56,289 nt of DNA from Candidatus Kaiserbacteria bacterium CG10_big_fil_rev_8_21_14_0_10_56_12 (GTDB lineage: Bacteria; Patescibacteriota; Minisyncoccia; Phycocordibacterales; Phycocordibacteraceae). The stretch spans positions 1 to 56,289 of the forward strand of contig PFBL01000004.1 in assembly GCA_002773355.1 (NCBI GenBank). Reading direction: 5' to 3'. Below the pieces are notes generated by a model. It was not told the DNA's origin. It worked only from the letters and a program-made list of their open reading frames with translations, and made no database searches. The position numbers and the translations under genes were made by a program. Of the stretch, positions 17,614 to 26,473 are shown in pieces; position 1 is the stretch's first letter; each line of letters begins with the position of its first letter.

Positions 17614-18603
17614 TTACCGGCTCGCATCAGTAGCAACCAGCTCGTCGAGAACCACAATCACGCGTTCGGTGGCTCCAGCAGGCCAGACCTCATGCACTGG
17701 CTTCGTTTGGTAAGGCCACTTCCCCTCAGCATACTGATGCAGAGCAGCGCGAAGCTCTTCTGGTGACTCGATCCTGGTAGTGACTCCAATGCGGTTACTC
17801 ACCAACTCGTCTGGTCCCTCCAACACTGGCTCATAACACAGCACCTTCTTGTCAGCCGCGGCGGCCTGGAGAAGGACTTGCGAGGCCACGCCTACCACTA
17901 ATCCGCTTACCGACAATGCTTCTTCAAGCGTTGGTTCGAGGGCGATCTGGACGCGATCGCCGAGGTAGCGCTCGTATTTATCTGCCGGCTCGCGCGGATG
18001 GAGCCGTATGCAGAGCCGGTGTGTCGATGGTAGCGCGGCAATGGTCGTCTCGAGTGCCTCATATTCGTCACTCGCCGCTGGGGGAAATCCTGGCACTAAA
18101 GCATCTTCGCGTATCGGCTGAGAAATAAAGAGAACGCGGTGAGCGTCCTCCTTCTCATGGGTAATACCATCGGCAAAATGGTCAAAGTGCGGGTTACCGG
18201 TCACCCTGAGGTGTTCCGGTGCGAATCCATCGGCAATCATTTCGTCTCTGGCCACCGTATCCATCACACACACTACGTCGGGGAGGTAGGCGAAGTCTTT
18301 GGTGCCAGGACTGGAAAAGCGTTGCCAATAATTTGACCAGAAGTCCAACACGGCAATCGTAGGCACCGTACCTCGTAGCTGTTCGGTGACACGTTTCTCC
18401 ACGCTCTCTCCACCGCTCGTCGCGAGGAGTACCACAGAGGGATCGTTACAGTTGCCGAGAGGCAGATTGCGCCGGAGAAACACGTCGCGCGCCGCACCTT
18501 CAACGGTGGCAACCACAGTGTGCCCGCGCCGTACAAGCGCTTCGGCGACCGGGGCCACCGCGTTTGCACCTCCTGGGTCCTGTGCCGCGACCAGTACGTT
18601 CAT
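17614..18603 (-). CDS. GT-B-fold glycosyltransferase/epimerase-like protein
   Basis: A 329-aa protein with two Rossmann-like halves. The N-terminus DPGGANAVAPVAEALVRRGH resembles the glycine-rich entry of UDP-GlcNAc 2-epimerases and GT-B transferases; the middle LRVTGNPHFD and RLHPRE motifs are shared with 2-epimerases, CDP-glycerol transferases and polysialyltransferase-like enzymes. The C-terminal half ends with a nucleotide-binding pattern (VASQVLLQAAA, then a proline-containing loop). It could be a transferase or the nucleotidase step (PseG-like) of the nonulosonate pathway; the sequence does not decide. It overlaps the DegT gene by 4 nt. Confidence 0.65.
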   Translation of the reverse strand: MNVLVAAQDPGGANAVAPVAEALVRRGHTVVATVEGAARDVFLRRNLPLGNCNDPSVVLLATSGGESVEKRVTEQLRGTVPTIAVLDFWSNYWQRFSSPGTKDFAYLPDVVCVMDTVARDEMIADGFAPEHLRVTGNPHFDHFADGITHEKEDAHRVLFISQPIREDALVPGFPPAASDEYEALETTIAALPSTHRLCIRLHPREPADKYERYLGDRVQIALEPTLEEALSVSGLVVGVASQVLLQAAAADKKVLCYEPVLEGPDELVSNRIGVTTRIESPEELRAALHQYAEGKWPYQTKPVHEVWPAGATERVIVVLDELVATDASR

Positions 18604-19862
18604 GTGGTTTTTTTTGACGCGTGTAGTACCTCGTGGACTGCATCAACGAACGCGTCTATGTGTGCATTGGTGTAGGGATATTGACAGACGTCGGTGCCGA
18701 TAAGCTCTGCATAGTGCATGCGTTCGGTAACCGGGCAGATCCCCTTTCGGTAATCCTGCGTCATCCCCTGGTAATCAAAGGGAAAATGAGTCTTATTGAA
18801 CGCCTGTCTTTTTTGAAACAGGGGCAGCAGATACAGCGGCTTCACATAGCCCGCACCAACCGGGAATCCCCGCACCTGCAATGCGGTAACGAACGCAGCT
18901 CGAGACATGCCGAGCTTTTTTTCGTCCACCTTAAGCACGTACGAGTAATACACGTGGGTATTTTCTTTTGGAATATGGGGGACCGTAAGGCCAGAAATGT
19001 TCGACAACTTCCGGGTGAGGCGATCAGCGAGTGCAACGCGCTTTTTGTTCAGAAAATCTATCTTGCCGAGCTGTACGAGTGCGATCGCTGCGGTGACTTC
19101 GGTCATCCGGTAATTGGTACCGAAGAGGCGTCCCGCGGTGTAGTGGGGTAGATCGCCGATCACCGATTCGCCGTGATTGCGACACAACTGCGCGCGGAGG
19201 GCGTACCGCGCATTGTTTGTCACCAGCACGCCTCCCTCGCCCGCCTGCATGGTCTTGTGGACGTTGAAGCTAAACACTCCAATGTCGCCGACCGTACCGG
19301 TGTAGCGCCCTCGCCAAGTGGCCAATGGCGACTGCGCATTATCTTCGATGACCGCGAGCTTGCGCGAGCGTGCCAACGCCAGAATCCCGCCCATATCACC
19401 AGTCTGACCGAAGAGGTTGACCATCAGTATCGCCTTGGTGCGCTTGGTGATCTTTTGGGCAACGGCTTTCGGATCAAGACAAAAGGTGTCTGCTTCAATA
19501 TCGGCGAAAATCGGTACGGCTCCATTCATCAGCACGGCCGTTGCCGACGCAGACATCGTATACGGCGGGACGATCACCTCATCGCCCGGCCCGATGCCAA
19601 GGGCAACAATCGCACCGTGCAGTGCGGTCGTCGCCGAGTTGTACGAGACAGCATGTTTGACCTTGCACTTCTGGGCAAAGGCCTTCTCAAACTTCTTCAC
19701 TACCGGACCGCCGAGAAAATCGGGACTGGCGTCCCCCACAAAACCAGAGAGTGGTCCGGTCGCGAGTACCTTGGCCACCGCCTCTTGCTCCCGCCGATCG
19801 ATGTTATAGACCCGCGGGAACGTTATCTTCCTCTTCGTTTTGTTATTTAATTTTTGCCGCAT
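18600..19862 (-). CDS. DegT/DnrJ/EryC1/StrS aminotransferase (second copy)
   Basis: A 420-aa PLP-dependent sugar aminotransferase with EDNAQSPLA at 173-181 and the lysine K203 in SFNVHKTMQAGEGG. Only about as similar to the copy at 14553 as family members generally are, so the two probably act on different keto-sugars. The His before the Lys and the Asn in EDNAQ place it in a subgroup distinct from PseC. It overlaps the oxidoreductase gene by 20 nt and its start has no Shine-Dalgarno sequence. Confidence 0.9.
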   Translation of the reverse strand: MRQKLNNKTKRKITFPRVYNIDRREQEAVAKVLATGPLSGFVGDASPDFLGGPVVKKFEKAFAQKCKVKHAVSYNSATTALHGAIVALGIGPGDEVIVPPYTMSASATAVLMNGAVPIFADIEADTFCLDPKAVAQKITKRTKAILMVNLFGQTGDMGGILALARSRKLAVIEDNAQSPLATWRGRYTGTVGDIGVFSFNVHKTMQAGEGGVLVTNNARYALRAQLCRNHGESVIGDLPHYTAGRLFGTNYRMTEVTAAIALVQLGKIDFLNKKRVALADRLTRKLSNISGLTVPHIPKENTHVYYSYVLKVDEKKLGMSRAAFVTALQVRGFPVGAGYVKPLYLLPLFQKRQAFNKTHFPFDYQGMTQDYRKGICPVTERMHYAELIGTDVCQYPYTNAHIDAFVDAVHEVLHASKKTT

Positions 19863-20814
19863 GGCGTATGTCGTCTAAAATTTGCATCACCGCCAACCCT
19901 TGCTCTGCGCCGCGCGCAGGTTCGCCTTTCGCCAAAACCCGCAACGCTTCCTCGAGAGCCTGGCCTTCACCCGCATGGCTTATACGCGCGTGGGCGCGAT
20001 CGAGCTGGCGCACTTCCTTGAAGCGCGACGCGCGCGCGCGCGTCTCTACGAGCGTCGCACCGTAGTCGGTGAACAGCCGCTCGCCCTTGGTGCCAAAGAT
20101 GGCAATATCGAATATCCCATATTCGTTTTGATCGAGGCTTTGCAGAACTATTTTCACACCTTTTTTGGTCTCGAGGGCGGCGTCGATGCAGGGGTCCCCT
20201 TTTGGATGCATCGCCTGTCTATTATGCTCTGCCCACAAGACCGAGAAAGTGTCGTCGAGCAAATACCCGAGAGTGTCCATCATGTGTCCGCCGTTATTAT
20301 AGAGTCCGTTCCCGTAGTAACAAACCACCTTCTGTATACGACCTAGAGCTCCCGTGTCGATCTCCTTACGAACCCGAGCAAAAAGCGGAGAAAAGCGCCG
20401 CGGGTAATTGAGCACAAAAGGTAGGTGGCTTTTTGAGACGGCCCGTGCGATCGCGCGCGCCTCTCTTGTCGATGGGGCCAAGGGTTTCTCGCAAATGAGC
20501 GCCTTGACGCCGCTGTCTATGCAGAGTCGTACTATCTCAAGACGTGCGTGCGGTGGGGTGGCGATGATGACAATGTCAGGCCGCTCTTGTATCAAACACT
20601 CGGCAACAGACTGGTAGGCGGTCACTCCTGGGAAAAGCTTCTGCGCTTTCCGAAGCGCAGACGGAGACGTATCCACAAAGGCGACAAGGTCCGTTGCCGC
20701 GTGCGCGCGCACGGCTCCAGCGTGACTCGCGGGCTTAGGGCGCCGTGGCTCCCCTTCGTAGAGCACCCCCACCTTGCCGCATCCTATGATCGCCACGCGA
20801 TAGGTGCGCCTCAT
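19843..20814 (-). CDS. Gfo/Idh/MocA family oxidoreductase
   Basis: A 323-aa NAD(P)-dependent sugar dehydrogenase. The Rossmann motif GCGKVG is at 11-16 and the diagnostic EKP is at 109-111 (LICEKPLAP); GGHMMDTLGYLL corresponds to the region with the conserved His. Members oxidise hydroxyls on sugar nucleotides (for example C3 in WlbA) before amination by a DegT enzyme, exactly the order suggested by the adjacent downstream gene. It shares one base with the stop of the dehydratase gene (TAATG). Confidence 0.9.
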   Translation of the reverse strand: MRRTYRVAIIGCGKVGVLYEGEPRRPKPASHAGAVRAHAATDLVAFVDTSPSALRKAQKLFPGVTAYQSVAECLIQERPDIVIIATPPHARLEIVRLCIDSGVKALICEKPLAPSTREARAIARAVSKSHLPFVLNYPRRFSPLFARVRKEIDTGALGRIQKVVCYYGNGLYNNGGHMMDTLGYLLDDTFSVLWAEHNRQAMHPKGDPCIDAALETKKGVKIVLQSLDQNEYGIFDIAIFGTKGERLFTDYGATLVETRARASRFKEVRQLDRAHARISHAGEGQALEEALRVLAKGEPARGAEQGLAVMQILDDIRHAAKIK

Positions 20815-21863
20815 TATATTTTAAAAAATTCGGCCGCTTCATCAGAAGAGAGCAGGAATTGAACATTGTCACTGCTATAGGTGAAATCTTCGGCCACGAG
20901 CGAGTGGTCCTTGAGCCACGTGGTCTTCCTCCCCACGGGTATGATGGAGAACATCCGCGGCAACTCATAGGTCTGCTTCGTCTCATACTTGGTCAGCAAA
21001 ATCTCGTGTAGCTTCTCCCCTGGGCGCATACCGATGACCTGGATCTTGCACGATGGTGCCAGCAATTTCACCACGTCAATCACCGGCATGTTCTTAATTT
21101 TGGGCACGAAGGTCTCCCCGCCCTGCATAAGCGAGAGTGCTTCAAAAACAAACTCCATCACATGATCCACGCGTATCCAGAACCGCGTCATGTGGTGATG
21201 CGTCACCGTAATCACCCCCGTCTCTTTTTGTCGCTCGATCAGTTCGACAAACGAGCCGCGGCTGCCAACCACGTTGCCGTAACGAACCACACTGCAGGCC
21301 GTCCCCGTCTTGCCAGCATATACGTTGGCCGCAATGAATAACTTCTCCGCGACCATTTTTGTGGCACCATAGAGATTGATGGGTTCCACCGCCTTGTCTG
21401 AAGAGATAAGCAGCACCTTCGACACCTTTTTATAGAGCGCGGCGTCAATCACATTCTTGCTTCCAATAATATTAGTCTGTATCGCCTCAAAGGGGTTGTA
21501 CTCGACCGATTCCACACGCTTGAGTGCCGCCGCATGTACCACAATGTCCACGCCGTCAAAGGCCAACTTGAGTCGTTCGGCATCGCGCACGTCGCCGATG
21601 AAAAACCGTAACCGCGGCTCCGTACGATAGTGAGCTGCAAGCTCGCTCTGTTTGAGCTCATCACGACTAAAGACGATGACCTTGCTCACCTCAGAAAAGG
21701 TGAGCAGCTGCTTGATAAACGCCCGACCAAAGGTTCCCGTCCCGCCGGTAACAAGCACCGTCTTCCCCTTTAAAAAGCTGGTGGGCGCGTTCCACTTCTC
21801 TTTTTTCGCTGGCTTTTTCTCCTGCTTTTTTGGCCGTGACTGTCGTTGTTTCGTGCTCGCCAT
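20814..21863 (-). CDS. UDP-GlcNAc 4,6-dehydratase family protein (PseB/FlaA1-like)
   Basis: A 349-aa extended SDR. After a lysine-rich 30-residue N-terminal extension comes TGGTGTFG at 39-46. The active-site set is SSDKA (154-158) with Y165 and K169 in NLYGATK, as in PseB, which converts UDP-GlcNAc to a 4-keto-6-deoxy sugar and inverts C5. This is the first step of pseudaminic acid synthesis and of several other 6-deoxy sugars. An in-frame ATG at 21950 lies inside the preceding gene; ATG 21863 is preferred because a good promoter lies just before it. It heads the sugar operon. Confidence 0.88.
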   Translation of the reverse strand: MASTKQRQSRPKKQEKKPAKKEKWNAPTSFLKGKTVLVTGGTGTFGRAFIKQLLTFSEVSKVIVFSRDELKQSELAAHYRTEPRLRFFIGDVRDAERLKLAFDGVDIVVHAAALKRVESVEYNPFEAIQTNIIGSKNVIDAALYKKVSKVLLISSDKAVEPINLYGATKMVAEKLFIAANVYAGKTGTACSVVRYGNVVGSRGSFVELIERQKETGVITVTHHHMTRFWIRVDHVMEFVFEALSLMQGGETFVPKIKNMPVIDVVKLLAPSCKIQVIGMRPGEKLHEILLTKYETKQTYELPRMFSIIPVGRKTTWLKDHSLVAEDFTYSSDNVQFLLSSDEAAEFFKI

Positions 21864-21872
21864 AATTGCTGC

Positions 21873-21901
21873 ACTGTACTGCATATTTAGACAAAACTCA
21901 A
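21873..21901 (-). promoter_or_regulatory. Promoter of the PseB-like operon, leaderless spacing
   Basis: TTGAGT (21896-21901), 17 nt, TACAGT (21873-21878), then 9 nt to ATG 21863. Transcription would begin about 2 nt before the start codon. This is one of the two clearest complete promoters in the window with this spacing. Confidence 0.7.
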
Positions 21902-21925
21902 GACTTTGGAGGGTTCGCTCGTCTT

Positions 21926-22921
21926 TCAATATTCTTTGACTCCAGCCCATACCTGCGTAGGCACACCCCCGAAGTGACGTTTGAAACGGGCAATATTGAC
22001 CTCCTTCTCGGAATCGCCATTTTGACCTCCCATATCGTAAAACTCGATGCCGCGATCCCTAAGTTCACTCATAATGCGCCATTGTAAAAATTGGCCAATA
22101 CCTCGACGAGAGCGCTCCTGTGGATCAGTTGCCGCCATGGCATAGTTCGCGCCCTTTTTATAGATGGTGATGAGCGCCCCCGAAAAGTATCGCTCTGCCG
22201 CGGCATCGCGAACAAAGGCGAGTAATCCGAGCCCCTGTTGAATTCTTTCGAGGACCTCATTCCATCGGGCGCTCGAGAGGACGCCACGACCGGCAGCTTT
22301 CTCATACAGCGCCATAAACGCGAGCCACGCCTCTTGTGAGATGGTCTGCCCATCAAAAAAATCCGCTACGTAGGTCTGTTTAGACGAGTACACGATATCT
22401 GCTCGATGCCCCTTGCTCATCTTTCTTAGTAGTTGGTCATCACGCTGCCTCAAGTCGATGACCGTGGTGAGTCGGCTGTCATCGCGATAGCCAAATCGTT
22501 CAAGTGGATTAGTTTTGTGTGCGGTATCGAGAACAAGATCGGTAAAGACGTTGATTGCCATTCGACTGCGCGCGACGTGATGCAGGCGTGCTCGGTTATC
22601 TATCTCTGCCATGCAGTCGATCGCGATTCGCTCGTGCGAATCGTCACTTAAATGTGGCGCGAGTGCCGGAGTCGGCACGGGCACCCCCGCGCTGAGCGCG
22701 AATTCATATTCATTGTCGCCACATGCGCGTGTCACTAAGGGCGCTACCGCTACAAGCGCGTAGCCATCATATACTGCAAAGGAGTGGTCCTGATTCTGCG
22801 TGTCGAGCGCGAGCGCAGAACGACGGCCGATAGTGCGGTGTCCTACCCACGCATCGAGAGAGGTGTCACAAAAGGCATCCCATTGCTGGTCTCCGATCTG
22901 TTCAGATGGAACGATGTGCAT
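21926..22921 (-). CDS. GNAT/FemAB-like acyltransferase
   Basis: A 331-aa protein of the double-GNAT type related to FemAB and BioF2-like acetyltransferases. The second half carries FSGALITIYKKGANYAM, RRGIGQFLQWRIMSELRDRGIEFYDMGG and RFKRHFGG, the usual pattern of this group. Roles include adding amino acids to lipid-linked peptidoglycan or N-acetylating amino sugars (as SpsD or PseH do). Given the aminotransferases next door, N-acylation of an amino sugar is the simplest reading. It overlaps the following PLP gene by 20 nt. Confidence 0.75.
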   Translation of the reverse strand: MHIVPSEQIGDQQWDAFCDTSLDAWVGHRTIGRRSALALDTQNQDHSFAVYDGYALVAVAPLVTRACGDNEYEFALSAGVPVPTPALAPHLSDDSHERIAIDCMAEIDNRARLHHVARSRMAINVFTDLVLDTAHKTNPLERFGYRDDSRLTTVIDLRQRDDQLLRKMSKGHRADIVYSSKQTYVADFFDGQTISQEAWLAFMALYEKAAGRGVLSSARWNEVLERIQQGLGLLAFVRDAAAERYFSGALITIYKKGANYAMAATDPQERSRRGIGQFLQWRIMSELRDRGIEFYDMGGQNGDSEKEVNIARFKRHFGGVPTQVWAGVKEY

Positions 22922-23894
22922 AGCGCGTAAGTATGTCTGTCATATCCGTAAGGGCACCTCCCTCTGTAGCGTGGGAGTAAGGAATAAGCAGCATGCGTGT
23001 GTATGATGGGTTGAACATATCACGAGACACATCCACGTGATAGATGTCACTCTCGATCCCCTTGTCGCGCAGATTCTGATTCATGTCTTCGAGCACCCTC
23101 GCTGCGGCAAGGAGCGGGAGCGCATACGGAAGGTTGGCGGCGAGCATCTCCGCCCATCCCGGCGGTACGAGCGGCTCGGCTACCTGCAATAAGGTCTCCA
23201 TGACAAAAGCACGCTTGCGGCGCGTCTCGGCCATCTCGAACAAGGTCGTAGGCAACCCTCCGAGCTCTGCGTCCGCAATCCGCGGATTGAGGAGTCGCGC
23301 AGTATATAAACGAGGCAACGTACCCTCTGTCGCTGTGGCGCGGAACAGCATAGATTCTTCCTGTATCGTTCTTGTGTCTTTTTTGGGTGCACTGTCGCGA
23401 CGTTCGCGCAGGCGTCGCGCCATATCTACGTCTGCCACCATAACGCCACCCACCATCGTCGTAGTCGAAAAGAATTTTGGCAAACTAACTATCGCGAAGG
23501 TCTTGGGTGCCGGCCTGCCAAGCGTGGCGAAAAAGGCGTGTGCACGATCCTCAATGACGAGCCCTTCGGGCGCCTTTGTCTGCACGAATCCATACTGGGG
23601 ATAGAACACCGTCGCGTCAGTCTCCGCACGTGGTGTACGCGCGACGTCGACCGGAAAGGCCTGGTACACAATCGCATCGAGGACACATTTGCTTATCATG
23701 CGCGGGAGGGCCACGCGATGGGTATATCGATTAAAGCCAAGCTCTTGTAACACGAGCAGGATCGCGGCCCGACCCGAGCTCGTGAGCACCACTGGCGCAT
23801 CAAACCACTCGGTAAGCAATGCTTCCATCTCTTCTACCGATATGGTAGAGACGCCGGCTGCGGGCAGAGGGGATTTGGGTACGCGATAGATCAT
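22902..23894 (-). CDS. Divergent DegT-like PLP-dependent protein
   Basis: A 330-aa protein with a worn but recognisable fold-type I layout: VVLTSSGRAAILLVLQELG near 35-53, VIEDRAHAFFA (in place of EDxAQ) and LPKFFSTTTMVGGVMV, where the Lys would hold PLP. It is shorter than active sugar aminotransferases and its C-terminal half is hard to align. It may have a new substrate or a non-catalytic role. It overlaps the methyltransferase gene by 4 nt and the acyltransferase gene by 20 nt, so the three are translated together. Confidence 0.65.
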   Translation of the reverse strand: MIYRVPKSPLPAAGVSTISVEEMEALLTEWFDAPVVLTSSGRAAILLVLQELGFNRYTHRVALPRMISKCVLDAIVYQAFPVDVARTPRAETDATVFYPQYGFVQTKAPEGLVIEDRAHAFFATLGRPAPKTFAIVSLPKFFSTTTMVGGVMVADVDMARRLRERRDSAPKKDTRTIQEESMLFRATATEGTLPRLYTARLLNPRIADAELGGLPTTLFEMAETRRKRAFVMETLLQVAEPLVPPGWAEMLAANLPYALPLLAAARVLEDMNQNLRDKGIESDIYHVDVSRDMFNPSYTRMLLIPYSHATEGGALTDMTDILTRYAHRSI

Positions 23895-24607
23895 GGCGCG
23901 TACAGGACGATGTCCTCGCGCGTATGACCATAGGGCAGTTCGACCGGCTGCGGGAGCACGTACGTGTCGTATCCAGCATCACGATAGCGAGAGACGAGAC
24001 GCATAATGCGCTCATCAGAGAAGGAACAAGTGGCGATGCCAGAGAATACTTCGAAGGGATCGCCGTGCGCCACTTCCCCCTTCATGCGCTCTTGCCATGC
24101 ACGTTCAAAAGCCTTACCTTCTTCGCCCGCTCTAAAGCGGGCCGCCTTATCGCTGTTCGGCAGATCACCTAGGAGGAGTCGCCCACGTGGGTTGAGGTAC
24201 TGAAGCGCCGCATCGATGAATTGTTCAACGGCGGCATAATCCGTCATGTAGTGCAGCACCGAATACGCGACAATGCGGTCGTAGGTGTCCGGGAGGGTAA
24301 GCTCGGGAAATCGCCCCGCAATGAGCGTCACCTCCCCTTTCTTGCAGTGCGCGCGAATGTGGGCTAGCACATCGGGGTGATCAACGCCCGTAGCTTGTGC
24401 GGCACGTTCCGCGAGGGGGCACAAAAGCGCACCAGGCCCGCATCCGATTTCAAGAAGTGAGTGCTCTGGCCGCAGTCCCAACTTCGCAGCAACGTCGTCC
24501 GCAACCAGGTTTTCAGCATCGGCCTGAATATTCCGTCTGCCGGCCTGAATCGTAGGAGAATAGTCAGAACGGGCGAGCATGCCGTACACATCAAAAGCAC
24601 TCTTCAT
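23891..24607 (-). CDS. Class I SAM-dependent methyltransferase
   Basis: A 238-aa enzyme with SAM motif I LLEIGCGPGALL near 51-62, the acidic VDHPD after strand 2, and a YSVLHYMTDY motif IV region. The N-terminus SAFDVYGMLARSDYS is typical of small-molecule or glycan methyltransferases found in polysaccharide loci. A TATAGT box 6 nt before the ATG suggests a separate leaderless transcript starting inside the end of the previous gene. Confidence 0.85.
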   Translation of the reverse strand: MKSAFDVYGMLARSDYSPTIQAGRRNIQADAENLVADDVAAKLGLRPEHSLLEIGCGPGALLCPLAERAAQATGVDHPDVLAHIRAHCKKGEVTLIAGRFPELTLPDTYDRIVAYSVLHYMTDYAAVEQFIDAALQYLNPRGRLLLGDLPNSDKAARFRAGEEGKAFERAWQERMKGEVAHGDPFEVFSGIATCSFSDERIMRLVSRYRDAGYDTYVLPQPVELPYGHTREDIVLYAP

Positions 24608-24613
24608 GCTCTG

Positions 24614-24619
24614 ACTATA
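24614..24619 (-). promoter_or_regulatory. -10 box with leaderless spacing, methyltransferase gene
   Basis: TGA-TATAGT (extended -10 like) followed by 6 nt and ATG 24607. The TGA is also the stop codon of the upstream gene. Confidence 0.55.
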
Positions 24620-26473
24620 TCAGAGCCCTTCGGGCGGCGTAAGATTTTCACGAAGCAAGCTACTCATGCGTTTCGCTGACTGCCCGTCAAAGTAGTACCC
24701 CGCCAAGAATTGCTGGCCGCGCGCGACAAGCTCCTTCTTGTATGCCGTGTCGGTCAGAACGCGCTTCACCAGAGGCCCGAGCTCCTGAGGGTCGTAGACG
24801 ATAGGCGCGGCGGGCGCATACATTTCTGCGTGATACTGATCGTTCGCGGCCCAAGGGTGGAGGAGGAGCGGTCTGTTGGCCAACAACGCTTCATAGATCA
24901 CGGTCGAGTTACCACATACCACAAGATGAGACGCACACACCAGCGAGAACAAGTCTTCACGCCCCATACAGACTGCCGACGGCAAGAGGCGTGCGAGCAT
25001 GTGGCGCGGTCCTTCTGGTATGGGTCCGGGGCGGAATTTACAGACAATTTGCAATTCTGGGACGCACGCGTGCACGTCTACCAGAGAGCGTAGGAATCGA
25101 GCGATGGCATAGGAGTCGACAGCGAAGCCTATACTTTCATACGGTACGGCCGCCACCAAAATGGGCCGGTCAAGAGCGAGTCCCGCCTCGCGGAACAGTA
25201 CCTCGCCCTTGGCCGTCGCCGCGCCGCGCTCACTGATACAGCGATCAAACCGCGGCGAACCAATCGCACGTAGGCGATCTGCCGCATAGCCATTTCGGCG
25301 ATACCATCGGTTCTCGTACTCACCGTATGATGCGAGATAGTCAGTCTCGAGTCGTGAGAGGACAGAGCGTGGATCAATGTGCGCGCCCGCATGCTGCAAC
25401 TCTATTGAAACAACACCGGTGCTCCGTGCGATGCGGGCTAGAAGAAAAAAATGTGGTTGTCGACCACCAATAGAGGCCCGCAGGAGCACCTTGTCTGGAC
25501 GCTCAGTCTTGAGCAAATAGGTAAAGCGCTCGATGTCGGCGACCACACGCTCGGCATAGCGCGTCACGACATAGGTAAGCTCCGGCTCGATGGTCGCCCA
25601 AGGAATATCTACTTTCCCCCACTCGTCCCATTGCGAAAGCGTCTCTCGAGCCGTCTTCCATCCTGCACGGAACGCCTCTACCGCGCCACGGCTCGCGCGC
25701 GCATAGTGTGCGGAACGGACATCCTGAGGGTGCAGAAAGCGCACCCGATGTCGCCAAAGTTCTCGCCACGGTATATGAAAGAACTCGGCACGATCCATGA
25801 GCACCAGTTCGGCATCTGGCATGTTTTGCATAAACGGCTTGATGTTGCGCCAATATTCGCTCGCATACAGCTTGAGCACGCGCCGTGGAGCAAGACTCAT
25901 GAGAGCGTTGTAGCCCTTGACCAAGAAGGACTGGAACGGAGACTGTGGGAAAAGATGCTCCTCGGGAGGGCGAGGGGCCTGCCCGATCGTACGGAGCAGA
26001 AGACCGTGCTCATCTGCCAATGCTCGTGCGCAGTCGACAGCCACCGTACTCTCAAACGGAGCGAGCACACCACCATAGGCCGAGACATTACCATCGTGCT
26101 CGGGGATGATGAGTTCTGCACAATCAGGATTGGCATCGAGTACCTGACTCAGCACATATCGCCAATACACCACTCGTGCAAAATAGGCGCTGACCATTGG
26201 TTCCATCGCCTCACCCAGACGAATGCCTCGATGAGAAAAGAAGGCGAGCTCGGGCCGCCGATACCAATCGCGCGCTGCGCGCTGCATCTCCGTCGCCAGT
26301 TCGGTCATACGGCCCCGGTCTCGCGTATAGGTTTCGAGCGATAGGTGCGGTACGCGACGTTCAGTCAATAACGCATCAAGCCACGCGTTCATACTGACTA
26401 CGCGCGCCCCAGGCACCGTGAGGTCTGCCTGGGACGTCTCATAGAGCAGTAGCAGGGGCGCGGTCTTGGTCAT
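24620..26473 (-). CDS. Capsule/teichoic-acid-type GT-B transferase
   Basis: A 617-aa soluble protein. The C-terminal half has GSPRFDRC, FRPGPIPEG and the CGNSTVIYEALLANRPLLLHP segment, the nucleotide-sugar site seen in CDP-glycerol glycerophosphotransferases and capsule synthesis GT-B enzymes. The N-terminal half is specific to this protein. ATG 26473 overlaps the stop of the upstream GT4 gene (ATGA), so the longer frame to 26500 is not favoured. It likely adds a sugar or phosphosugar to the glycan. Confidence 0.7.
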   Translation of the reverse strand: MTKTAPLLLLYETSQADLTVPGARVVSMNAWLDALLTERRVPHLSLETYTRDRGRMTELATEMQRAARDWYRRPELAFFSHRGIRLGEAMEPMVSAYFARVVYWRYVLSQVLDANPDCAELIIPEHDGNVSAYGGVLAPFESTVAVDCARALADEHGLLLRTIGQAPRPPEEHLFPQSPFQSFLVKGYNALMSLAPRRVLKLYASEYWRNIKPFMQNMPDAELVLMDRAEFFHIPWRELWRHRVRFLHPQDVRSAHYARASRGAVEAFRAGWKTARETLSQWDEWGKVDIPWATIEPELTYVVTRYAERVVADIERFTYLLKTERPDKVLLRASIGGRQPHFFLLARIARSTGVVSIELQHAGAHIDPRSVLSRLETDYLASYGEYENRWYRRNGYAADRLRAIGSPRFDRCISERGAATAKGEVLFREAGLALDRPILVAAVPYESIGFAVDSYAIARFLRSLVDVHACVPELQIVCKFRPGPIPEGPRHMLARLLPSAVCMGREDLFSLVCASHLVVCGNSTVIYEALLANRPLLLHPWAANDQYHAEMYAPAAPIVYDPQELGPLVKRVLTDTAYKKELVARGQQFLAGYYFDGQSAKRMSSLLRENLTPPEGL

